A stretch of DNA of 13,823 nt from the NCBI GenBank assembly GCA_002505405.1, contig DAVD01000010.1, positions 2,395-16,217 of the forward strand, in the 5' to 3' direction. The position numbers and the translations under genes were made by a program. Of this stretch, positions 1-6,185 are shown piece after piece; position 1 is the first letter of the stretch, and each line of letters starts with the position of its first letter. The notes beneath the pieces were generated by a model. That model worked only from the letters and a program-made list of their open reading frames with translations, did not search any database and was not told the origin of the DNA. The stretch is from Candidatus Poseidonia alphae (GTDB lineage: Archaea > Thermoplasmatota > Poseidoniia > Poseidoniales > Poseidoniaceae).

Positions 1-143
1 ACCACGACCACGACCACGACCACAGTGAAGACCTGTCCAAGCTTTCCGTTGCAGAACTCAAAGAACGCCTCAAGGCTGCAGGACTTCCAGTCGGTGGAAA
101 GAAAGCAGACTTGATCGCTCGCCTCTCGCAAGAAGAGGAATGA
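1..143 (+). CDS. C-terminal fragment of a SAP-domain protein with a His-Asp run
   Basis: The reading frame is open from the window edge (codons begin at base 3) to the TGA at 141-143, giving the last 46 residues of a protein whose start lies outside. Seen: an alternating run HDHDHDH encoded by a repeated CACGAC unit, then a SAP-like helix-turn-helix of about 35 residues (LSVAELKERLKAAGLPVGG followed by KKADLIARL) and an acidic tail. The SAP motif is known as a short DNA/RNA-binding module, often placed at a protein terminus; the conserved pattern of leucines, the central glycine and the KxxLIxRL ending all fit. The His-Asp run could bind metal ions or be only a flexible linker. The main domain is missing, so the overall function cannot be stated. 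Confidence 0.8.
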   Translation, partial: HDHDHDHSEDLSKLSVAELKERLKAAGLPVGGKKADLIARLSQEEE

Positions 144-178
144 ATGCTGATCAGTTCTCCTTAGAGTTACAACGATAG

Positions 179-195
179 GGGGGTACGATTCCCCC
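179..195 (+). other. Perfect 5-bp GC hairpin with 7-base loop (tRNA T-arm-like)
   Basis: Five G (179-183) and five C (191-195) enclose the loop TACGATT, in the 72-base gap between the SAP-domain gene and the DUF63 gene. Stem and loop lengths are exactly those of a tRNA T arm, and the loop differs from the consensus TTCGANT type at one place (A instead of the second T). No matching acceptor strand, D arm or anticodon arm is present upstream, so it is not an intact tRNA. It could be a decayed tRNA end, a small regulatory hairpin in the leader of the next gene, or chance. Confidence 0.45.
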
Positions 196-204
196 ATGGC
201 TACA

Positions 205-209
205 GAGGT
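205..209 (+). promoter_or_regulatory. Shine-Dalgarno site GAGGT fixing the DUF63 start
   Basis: GAGGT lies six bases before the ATG at 216. This supports that ATG rather than the one at 196, which is in another frame and lacks such a site. Confidence 0.6.
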
Positions 210-215
210 CGGACA

Positions 216-1601
216 ATGGACGTTGATGAAGACGAATACGAAGATGTTGTTTGGGATGCTCCACTGCCCGATACTGAGTATTCTCCGGGCGAGAAAGTTG
301 TCATTTGGGGTGCGATTGGAATTGGCCTCATTGCCATGGCTGGCCTCATTCTCGCATTCGACACCGTGTGGACGGATACCCTAAAGCCGATCATTTGGGA
401 CCCCGTTGTCAAAGATGCTGGTGTTGCGGGGGATGCGGGATATACCCCACAAAATACGGCCATTTACACCCTGAGCATGCTTTCATCGGTCGTCTTACTG
501 CAGGCGATGTTCCGAAAATGGAACCTGCCCAGTGACGAGAAGATGACGCTTGCCCTCATTGCATGGGTCTGTCTTGCACCAGTCATGCGCGTGTTGGAAG
601 ATGCAGACTTCTTTTCCTCTTCCCAAGACGTGTTGTTCATTTCACCTCTGATTCATCTTCATTTAGCAGGATGGTTGGTTGGTATTGCGGTGATCAGTCA
701 TTTGCTGGGGCGGGCTTGGAACGGCGTCCATGGGGACGAGGCTGAAGAACGTCAATCAACGCTTATTCTTGGGTTCCTCTTCCTTGCGCTGATGGTACAG
801 TGGTATTGGCTTTACAGGCCTGCATACCTTGACCATCCAGAATCTTCCTTTTCCGTCGCACTCGCAGGACTGATTGTTGCCTGTTTGATGATGTGGTTCA
901 CGATGGCACAAACGCGTGGATGGGAAGCCATCACACGAGGGATGTTGTCCTTTGCAGTTGGAGCGATTGTCCTCGGGCTTGGCCATTGGGGTCAATTCAT
1001 ATCGACACCTTGGGCACAGGAGAGCGGTCGTGTTTCCAATGATGTCACGTTGTGGCCTGTTTTCATCGTGCTGGGGCTACCTGCCTTGATTTGCTGGTTC
1101 ATGTATCGGGCAGGGAGGGAAGATGCGCTCCAACTCAAGTTAACCGGGTATACTGCGGGTGTACTCCCACAAGGCATTGGCCTGAAAGAATGGGAAAGTC
1201 AACCCGAAAAGTGGGCATCACATCCCGTTGAATTTCTGTCAAACAAAGCGCTTCTTGCACACCCAATGGTCCTCGGTATGGTCTTTGGGCAATTGTCCGA
1301 TGGGTTTGCTACGATGATGGGGATTGATTTCTTTGGATACGGAGAAAAGCACCCAGTGAGTGATGCAGTGATACAATTCGGTGGGCGAATCAATGACGTG
1401 ATTGGAATCTCATGGGGCGAAGGAGCCTGGTTCTTTGCCATCATAAAGGGCGTATTGGTCGGTCTTATCGTCTGGCTTTTCGTCCAGATGCGGGTTGAAC
1501 AGCGACAACAACATTTCAGACTCTTAATCGTCCTTGCAGTGTTGATTGTCGGGTTGGCTCCAGGCCTCAGAGACATTGGTCGGTTGATGCTTGGGGTTTG
1601 A
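216..1601 (+). CDS. DUF63-family polytopic membrane protein, enlarged form
   Basis: A 461-residue integral membrane protein with an acidic N-terminal tail (residues 1-27) and about ten or eleven hydrophobic segments (starting near 28, 80, 108, 140, 182, 212, 243, 279, 347, 403 and 434). Hallmarks of DUF63, an archaeal family of unknown function, are visible: YTPQNT (76-81), RVLEDADFF (125-133), a following SPLI (143-146), DGFATMMGIDFFGYGEKH (362-379) and a final APGLRD (448-453) before LMLGV. From memory, DUF63 proteins are usually near 280 residues; the extra length here lies mainly in the middle, roughly 165-345, and in the acidic tail. Conserved Arg, Glu, Asp and His residues inside membrane segments hint at a transport or enzymatic role, but this is inference. 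It stands alone: 80 bases separate it from the carboxylase operon. Family assignment is firm; function is unknown. Confidence 0.85.
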   Translation: MDVDEDEYEDVVWDAPLPDTEYSPGEKVVIWGAIGIGLIAMAGLILAFDTVWTDTLKPIIWDPVVKDAGVAGDAGYTPQNTAIYTLSMLSSVVLLQAMFRKWNLPSDEKMTLALIAWVCLAPVMRVLEDADFFSSSQDVLFISPLIHLHLAGWLVGIAVISHLLGRAWNGVHGDEAEERQSTLILGFLFLALMVQWYWLYRPAYLDHPESSFSVALAGLIVACLMMWFTMAQTRGWEAITRGMLSFAVGAIVLGLGHWGQFISTPWAQESGRVSNDVTLWPVFIVLGLPALICWFMYRAGREDALQLKLTGYTAGVLPQGIGLKEWESQPEKWASHPVEFLSNKALLAHPMVLGMVFGQLSDGFATMMGIDFFGYGEKHPVSDAVIQFGGRINDVIGISWGEGAWFFAIIKGVLVGLIVWLFVQMRVEQRQQHFRLLIVLAVLIVGLAPGLRDIGRLMLGV

Positions 1602-1639
1602 ACCCAGGGTGTTCTCTCTGCTTCAATTGGATTCCATGC

Positions 1640-1647
1640 AATTAAAT
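1640..1647 (+). promoter_or_regulatory. Possible TATA box for the carboxylase operon
   Basis: AATTAAAT lies in the 80-base gap before the carboxyltransferase gene, about 41 bases before the ATG at 1682. Transcription starting about 26 bases downstream would leave a short leader containing the GAGG Shine-Dalgarno site at 1671-1674 (seven bases before the ATG). It is a sequence-only prediction. Confidence 0.35.
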
Positions 1648-1681
1648 GCGACACTGCCTTGGCTGAAAGTGAGGCGTTGAG

Positions 1682-3292
1682 ATGGACCGTTTACCAAGTC
1701 GGGTGAATCGTGCAGACCCTGAATTTTCCGAACGCAAGAAGCACAATGAAGCGTTGATTGCTCAATTGCGTGAACGCCTTGCTACCGCTTCGAACGGAGG
1801 CGGTGGGAAATACGTCGATCGACATCGTTCACGGGGGAAACATCTGCCGAGGGAGCGAATCGAGCGTATCATTGACCCAGGAACGGCATTTTTGGAACTC
1901 TCTCCCCTTGCGGCTCACGAACTTTACGACGGTAGAGCCCACTCTGCGGGCATCGTTACGGGTATTGGAATGGTTCACGGACGTGAGTGCCTCTTCGTAG
2001 CCAACGATGCAACCGTCAAAGGCGGCTCATATTATCCAATGACGGTCAAGAAACACATCCGAGCACAAACCGTAGCTCACGAGAACAACCTGCCCTGCAT
2101 CTACCTCGTTGACTCTGGCGGTGCCTTTTTGCCCATGCAAGACGAGGTATTTCCTGATATTGGTCATTTCGGACGCATTTTCCGCAACCAGGCTCGCATG
2201 TCAGGGGATGGGATTCCTCAGGTTGCAGCCGTTTTGGGCTCGTGTACGGCAGGTGGGGCTTATGTCCCTGCTATGTCGGATGAATCCATCATCGTCAAAG
2301 GAAACGGAACTATTTTTCTTGCAGGCCCCCCTCTGGTCAAAGCCGCTACCGGGGAGGAAGTTACTGCTGAAGACCTCGGAGGCGCAGAGGTTCACACGGT
2401 TCAATCCGGTGTTGCTGACCATTTTGCTGAGGATGAGGATGAGGCCTTACGCATGGTTCGAAACGTTGTTGAAAACCTTGGCCCTCGTTCCCTTGCTGCT
2501 GCAGCCAGCAGCGAGCCCGAGGAACCGGCACATGATGTTGAAGACCTCCTGGGGCTGATTCCATCGGACAACAGAACTCCAGTTGATATTCGTGAACTCA
2601 TCGCTCGAATCGTTGATGGTTCGCGATTCCATGAATTTAAGGCACGGTACGGGACCACATTGGTCTGTGGATTCGCACACATTCACGGCCACAAGGTTGG
2701 TATTGTTGCCAACAACGGCATTCTCTTCTCCGAGTCATCCCTCAAAGGAGCGCATTTTGTTGAATTGTGCGGACAAAGAGGCATCCCTCTCATCTTCCTT
2801 CAGAACATCACCGGTTTCATGGTTGGCCAAGCGTATGAGGCTGGAGGAATTGCAAAAGATGGTGCTAAACTCGTTACTGCAGTATCCTGCGTGAGCGTAC
2901 CCAAATTCACCGTCATCATCGGTGGTTCTCACGGCGCTGGAAATTACGGTATGTGCGGCCGGGCTTATGACCCACGTTTCCTCTTTATGTGGCCCAACAG
3001 CCGAATCTCCGTTATGGGCGGACCTCAAGCAGCCGATGTCCTCGCTACGGTCAAACAAGACCAACGGCAGCGAGAAGGATTGCCTCCACTGGAGGGCGAT
3101 GAACTCCAAGCATTCCGCCAACCCATTCTCGACAAGTATGAAACCGAAGGCAGCCCGTATTATTCAACCGCCCGTCTTTGGGACGATGGCATCATTGATC
3201 CAAGGGATACACGAGACGTACTCGGGCTCTGCTTGGCTTCTGCCCGTAATGCCCCCCTCCCCGACAACCGGTACGGGATTTTCAGGATGTAA
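1682..3292 (+). CDS. mccB: Methylcrotonyl-CoA carboxylase beta subunit (carboxyltransferase)
   Basis: A 536-residue carboxyltransferase that moves CO2 from carboxybiotin to an acyl-CoA, probably 3-methylcrotonyl-CoA in leucine degradation, in the cytoplasm. Both crotonase-fold halves are complete. The N half has NDATVKGGSYYPMTVKK (108-124), VDSGGAFLP (143-151) and the oxyanion-loop motif GSCTAGGAYVPA (186-197). The C half has NITGFMVG (375-382), GGSHGAGNYGMCGRAY (414-429) and ISVMGG (442-447), ending in the characteristic YGIFRM. These strings, and the length, match methylcrotonyl-CoA carboxylase beta (human form 563 residues with transit peptide) much better than propionyl- or acetyl-CoA carboxylases. 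The hydratase next door supports this substrate. Geranyl-CoA carboxylase beta is a close relative and cannot be fully excluded. GAGG at 1671-1674 supports the ATG at 1682. It is the first gene of a four-gene operon with its hydratase and alpha-subunit partners. Confidence 0.93.
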   Translation: MDRLPSRVNRADPEFSERKKHNEALIAQLRERLATASNGGGGKYVDRHRSRGKHLPRERIERIIDPGTAFLELSPLAAHELYDGRAHSAGIVTGIGMVHGRECLFVANDATVKGGSYYPMTVKKHIRAQTVAHENNLPCIYLVDSGGAFLPMQDEVFPDIGHFGRIFRNQARMSGDGIPQVAAVLGSCTAGGAYVPAMSDESIIVKGNGTIFLAGPPLVKAATGEEVTAEDLGGAEVHTVQSGVADHFAEDEDEALRMVRNVVENLGPRSLAAAASSEPEEPAHDVEDLLGLIPSDNRTPVDIRELIARIVDGSRFHEFKARYGTTLVCGFAHIHGHKVGIVANNGILFSESSLKGAHFVELCGQRGIPLIFLQNITGFMVGQAYEAGGIAKDGAKLVTAVSCVSVPKFTVIIGGSHGAGNYGMCGRAYDPRFLFMWPNSRISVMGGPQAADVLATVKQDQRQREGLPPLEGDELQAFRQPILDKYETEGSPYYSTARLWDDGIIDPRDTRDVLGLCLASARNAPLPDNRYGIFRM

Positions 3293-3300
3293 GTTTTCAA

Positions 3301-3307
3301 TATAATA
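3301..3307 (+). promoter_or_regulatory. Possible internal TATA box before the hydratase gene
   Basis: TATAATA sits in the 42-base, strongly A/T-rich gap between the carboxyltransferase and hydratase genes, about 34 bases before the ATG at 3335. The other junctions of this operon are 9 bases or overlapping, so this gap is the only place with room for an internal promoter. Sequence-only prediction. Confidence 0.4.
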
Positions 3308-3322
3308 TTCAAAAATACAATT

Positions 3323-3327
3323 GGAGA
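3323..3327 (+). promoter_or_regulatory. Shine-Dalgarno site GGAGA selecting the hydratase start
   Basis: GGAGA ends seven bases before the ATG at 3335, an optimal spacing. The in-frame ATG at 3344 would be 16 bases away, so 3335 is preferred. Confidence 0.6.
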
Positions 3328-3334
3328 ATTTTAG

Positions 3335-4201
3335 ATGATTTCAATGGAAAAGCCCCCCGAAACCGAATTGGTATCAATCGAAATCAATGAGGCTATTTGT
3401 CACTTAAAACTCAATCGTGAGGCGAAATTTAACGCCCTCAACGTTCAACTCATTACCGAACTTTGTACCTTGTTTGATTGGACTGCGGAACGAAGCGTTG
3501 GGCGCCAGGGCGACTTGCACGATAGCAACGGGAACCCCTTCTTACGCATCATCGTCCTGTCAGGCGCTGGGCGCCATTTCTGCGCTGGTGCAGACATCAA
3601 CATGATGCGAGATGCGGGAGCAAATACCGCAGAAGAGAATCGTAGGGATTCAGAACGGTTGGATCGCTTGTTCAACGGGCTTTGGGCCCATCCATGCTTT
3701 ACCATCGGAGCCGTGCAAGGCGTGGCTCTTGGCGGAGGGGCGGGTCTTGTTGCCTGCCTTGACCATGTCATCGCCACTTCAAATGTCAAAATAGCACTTT
3801 CAGAGGGTAAACTCGGAATTCTCCCAGCAGTTATTGGCCCTTATGTCTACCGTCGCCTGGGTTCTGCCTGCTTTCGGCGCCTAGCCATGCAGGCAAGTCG
3901 AATTGGTGCAGAAGAAGCGTTGCGCACTGGTTTCATCGAACAAGTTGTTGACGACACCGATGCGTTGCCTGCAGCAATTGACAGTCTGGCCAAAGAAGTA
4001 CTTTCCACTGGCCCATGTGCAGTTTCTCTGGCCAAAGAACTGACGCTAAACTTCGATCGATGGACTGGAAGTGACGACGGATTACGCGATTACACCCTTG
4101 ATTTCACCAGTAAAATGCGTGGCTCACATGAAGGACAAGAAGGCTTGTCTTCATTCCTTGAAAAGCGCCAACCTAACTGGAAGCCTGAAGAAAACGAATG
4201 A
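3335..4201 (+). CDS. liuC: Enoyl-CoA hydratase/isomerase family, likely methylglutaconyl-CoA hydratase
   Basis: A 288-residue crotonase-family enzyme predicted to hydrate 3-methylglutaconyl-CoA to HMG-CoA, the step after the carboxylase encoded around it. Seen: the first oxyanion motif GAGRHFCAGADINMM (77-91), the second at VALGGGAGLVA (130-140), ALSEGKLGILPAVIGPYV (154-171) with Glu157 at the usual second-acid place, and the family ending SHEGQEGLSSFLEKRQPNW (264-282). The first catalytic acid of classical crotonases is Gly here (GGGAG instead of GGGxE). I recall the bacterial LiuC group sharing that substitution and the PAVI.P.V string, which favours this assignment over a short-chain enoyl-CoA hydratase. 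An insertion of about 15 residues (near 53-69) precedes the RIIVLSGAG strand. Its stop overlaps the ribosome-binding site of the next gene, so translation is probably coupled. Substrate is inferred from context and could be another branched enoyl-CoA. Confidence 0.8.
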   Translation: MISMEKPPETELVSIEINEAICHLKLNREAKFNALNVQLITELCTLFDWTAERSVGRQGDLHDSNGNPFLRIIVLSGAGRHFCAGADINMMRDAGANTAEENRRDSERLDRLFNGLWAHPCFTIGAVQGVALGGGAGLVACLDHVIATSNVKIALSEGKLGILPAVIGPYVYRRLGSACFRRLAMQASRIGAEEALRTGFIEQVVDDTDALPAAIDSLAKEVLSTGPCAVSLAKELTLNFDRWTGSDDGLRDYTLDFTSKMRGSHEGQEGLSSFLEKRQPNWKPEENE

Positions 4202-4204
4202 GGT
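4200..4204 (+). promoter_or_regulatory. Shine-Dalgarno site GAGGT for biotin carboxylase, overlapping the upstream stop
   Basis: GAGGT shares two bases with the hydratase stop TGA (4199-4201) and lies six bases before the ATG at 4211. This favours ATG 4211 over the in-frame TTG at 4205, which would be immediately beside the site. Confidence 0.6.
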
Positions 4205-4210
4205 TTGACC

Positions 4211-5719
4211 ATGATCGCCAAAGTTCTCGTCGCCAACCGAGGTGAAATTGCGTGCCGTATTCTTCGGGCATGCCGAGAAGCTGGAATTCAAACCGTAGCG
4301 GTTTGCGCTCCAAACGACCAAGGAACTTTATTCACCGAAATGGCTGATGAACTTGTTGTGTTGGACGGGGACACCATCGCCACGACCTATCTTGACCAAG
4401 AACAAATCATCCAAGCTGCGCTTTCAACCGGCTCGGACGCCATACATCCTGGATTCGGATTCCTTTCCGAACGAGCACCGTTTGCACGTTCGGTCAAACA
4501 GTCCGGTATCATTTGGATTGGACCCTCACCCGAAGCCATTGAACAGATGGGCGACAAAATGACTGCACGCCAAACAATGCGTAGTGCTGGCGTCCCTGTG
4601 ATTCCAGGTGAAGAAGTTGAAAGTGAGGATGAAAATGAAGCCATGGACGCTCTTCTCGAAGCTTCAGAACGGGTTGGTTATCCACTGCTACTCAAAGCAT
4701 CAAGCGGCGGCGGAGGAAAGGGTATGCGTGCTGTTTACGACCCCTCCGATTTCCTCCAATCCGCAGAAGGGGCGCGTCGTGAGGCCTTGGCTGCATTTGG
4801 TGACGGCCGAATTTACATTGAGCGGCTTTTGAACGGCTCAAAGCACATTGAGATTCAGGTTCTCGCTGACCGCCACGGCAGAACAATCCATCTTGGGGAA
4901 CGAGAATGCAGCGTTCAACGCCGCCATCAAAAGGTGTTTGAAGAGGCCCCTGGGCCCACGATGACAGGCGAACTAAGAGAGGCGATGGGGCAAGCTGCCA
5001 TTCAGGCAGCGCAAGCCGTCTCCTATGAGGGGGCAGGAACAGTGGAATTCCTCTTAGCACCCTCCGGTGAGTTTTTCTTTTTGGAGATGAACACAAGGAT
5101 TCAGGTGGAACATCCGGTAACGGAACTCGTCACAGGAACCGACATTGTACGAGAACAGTTGAGAATTGCTTCAGGGCTACCCATGTCGTGCGGAGACTTG
5201 AGCATTCGAGGGCACGCTATTGAGGTTCGACTTTATGCGGAAGATGCAGCCAATAATTTCCTACCATCCATTGGCCCTCTTGCAGTATTTAGGCCTCCTG
5301 AAGGGCCAGGAATACGCCTTGATACCGGTGTTCGAGAAGGAGATAACGTAACGCCAAATTACGACCCAATGCTCGCAAAACTCATCGTTTGGGCACCATC
5401 GCGTGAAGAGGCACTGCAACGGATGCGCCGCGCTTTGGACGATTTTGTCATTTTAGGCACGACCACAAACGTGCGCTTCCTTCGGGAACTGTGTGATGCC
5501 CAACCCATTGTCGACGGGACGACCACAACAACGACCATCGACGAACATTGGCCTAACGGGTGGACTCCAGCCGTCGCCTCCCTCCTTGAAGACGCATCTT
5601 TGCTAGCAGCTGCGGCAGGAGAGACCATGGGTTTGCACCGAACAAGCACCTCCAGCCTTGATGGCGAATCACAAGGTTTGCCGAGCCCATTTTCAACCTT
5701 GAATCGGAGGTATCCTTGA
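4211..5719 (+). CDS. accC: Biotin carboxylase subunit of acyl-CoA carboxylase (MCC alpha, N-terminal part)
   Basis: A 502-residue ATP-grasp enzyme that carboxylates the biotin on the neighbouring carrier protein using ATP and bicarbonate. Domains in order: N-terminal domain with LVANRGEIACRI (6-17) and IHPGFGFLSE (78-87); ATP-grasp with the Gly-rich loop KASSGGGGKGMR (162-173), HIEIQV (212-217) and catalytic strand EMNTRIQVEHPVTE (292-305); biotin carboxylase C-terminal domain with EVRLYAED (338-345) and NYDPMLAKL (383-391). After about residue 445 it continues for about 55 residues (LLEDASLLAAAA and a Ser/Thr-rich tail) and stops. That is where a fused methylcrotonyl-CoA carboxylase alpha chain would continue into its BT and biotin domains; here these are encoded by the next gene at a TGATG overlap. 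The ATG at 4211 is chosen because of the Shine-Dalgarno site; TTG 4205 would add two residues. Acyl-CoA specificity comes from the beta subunit, not this one. Confidence 0.93.
   Translation: MIAKVLVANRGEIACRILRACREAGIQTVAVCAPNDQGTLFTEMADELVVLDGDTIATTYLDQEQIIQAALSTGSDAIHPGFGFLSERAPFARSVKQSGIIWIGPSPEAIEQMGDKMTARQTMRSAGVPVIPGEEVESEDENEAMDALLEASERVGYPLLLKASSGGGGKGMRAVYDPSDFLQSAEGARREALAAFGDGRIYIERLLNGSKHIEIQVLADRHGRTIHLGERECSVQRRHQKVFEEAPGPTMTGELREAMGQAAIQAAQAVSYEGAGTVEFLLAPSGEFFFLEMNTRIQVEHPVTELVTGTDIVREQLRIASGLPMSCGDLSIRGHAIEVRLYAEDAANNFLPSIGPLAVFRPPEGPGIRLDTGVREGDNVTPNYDPMLAKLIVWAPSREEALQRMRRALDDFVILGTTTNVRFLRELCDAQPIVDGTTTTTTIDEHWPNGWTPAVASLLEDASLLAAAAGETMGLHRTSTSSLDGESQGLPSPFSTLNRRYP
5706..5711 (+). 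promoter_or_regulatory. Strong Shine-Dalgarno site GGAGGT inside the biotin carboxylase gene
   Basis: GGAGGT, the strongest such site seen in the window, lies seven bases before the ATG at 5719. It shows that the biotin carrier protein has its own ribosome entry and is a genuine separate gene rather than a frameshift product. Confidence 0.7.
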
Positions 5720-6180
5720 TGCAACATCAGTTCTCCTCTTCAAACGGTCCAATAGAGGTGACCTTAACTCGCATGGATTCCGGCTTTTCACTCGCTGGTC
5801 ACACTCTTGAACCAACGGGAGATGGGCGTCTAAAGATTCGCCTATCCGATGGCCGAACCGCATACGCACACGTGGCTAAAGTCGGGGACGTGTGGTGGGT
5901 CCACCTCGCCGGCCAGACCTATCGTTGGGAGCGGATAGAACCGGGCTCAACCTCTTCGCAACACGAAGGCGGTTTGGTAGCCCCCATGCCGGGGAAAGTC
6001 CTGGACGTTCTTGTGAAAACAGGTCAAGAAGTTCAAGCAGGTACTCCCTTGATGGTTCTCGAAGCGATGAAAATGGAGCATCGTATCGTTGCAGCAAAAG
6101 ACGGAGTTGTTGCCGCAATTCACTTTGAAGCCGGAGATCAGGTGACTCAAGGTGCTGTTTTGTTGGAACTTAACGAGTAA
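5719..6180 (+). CDS. Biotin carboxyl carrier protein with N-terminal BT-like domain (MCC alpha, C-terminal part)
   Basis: A 153-residue carrier whose biotin shuttles CO2 between the biotin carboxylase and the carboxyltransferase. The biotinyl domain occupies about residues 84-153: APMPGKV (88-94), the biotinylation site EAMKME with Lys118, and the half-repeat ending GAVLLELNE. Lys118 lies 35 residues from the C-terminus, the usual distance. Residues 10-75 form a beta-strand-rich stretch with VWWVHLAGQTYRWER (58-72), resembling the end of the BT domain that docks the alpha chain on the beta chain in methylcrotonyl/propionyl-CoA carboxylases; this likeness is from memory. The ATG shares one base with the upstream stop (TGATG), and the strong GGAGGT makes it preferable to the TTG at 5716. 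It needs a biotin protein ligase encoded elsewhere. The gene ends five bases before a convergent gene. Confidence 0.9.
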   Translation: MQHQFSSSNGPIEVTLTRMDSGFSLAGHTLEPTGDGRLKIRLSDGRTAYAHVAKVGDVWWVHLAGQTYRWERIEPGSTSSQHEGGLVAPMPGKVLDVLVKTGQEVQAGTPLMVLEAMKMEHRIVAAKDGVVAAIHFEAGDQVTQGAVLLELNE

Positions 6181-6185
6181 ATGCC

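Noticed and set aside
131..203. A complete tRNA gene ending at the T-arm-like hairpin
   Set aside because: No sequence complementary to the putative acceptor strand ATGGCTA and no D arm or anticodon arm at the required distances; the upstream part codes for the SAP protein.
2109..2558. Open frame of 149 codons on the + strand inside the carboxyltransferase gene
   Set aside because: It is a shifted frame across one of the best conserved parts of the carboxyltransferase; the translation shows no domain and no start signal.
4692..5096. Open frame of 134 codons on the - strand within the biotin carboxylase gene
   Set aside because: Antisense to the conserved ATP-grasp domain, with a low-complexity Arg/Pro/Leu-rich translation typical of a shadow frame.
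5512..5545. ACGACC/ACAACA-rich stretch in the biotin carboxylase gene as a tandem repeat
   Set aside because: It encodes a run of six Thr codons within the normal frame; too short and irregular to be called a repeat element.
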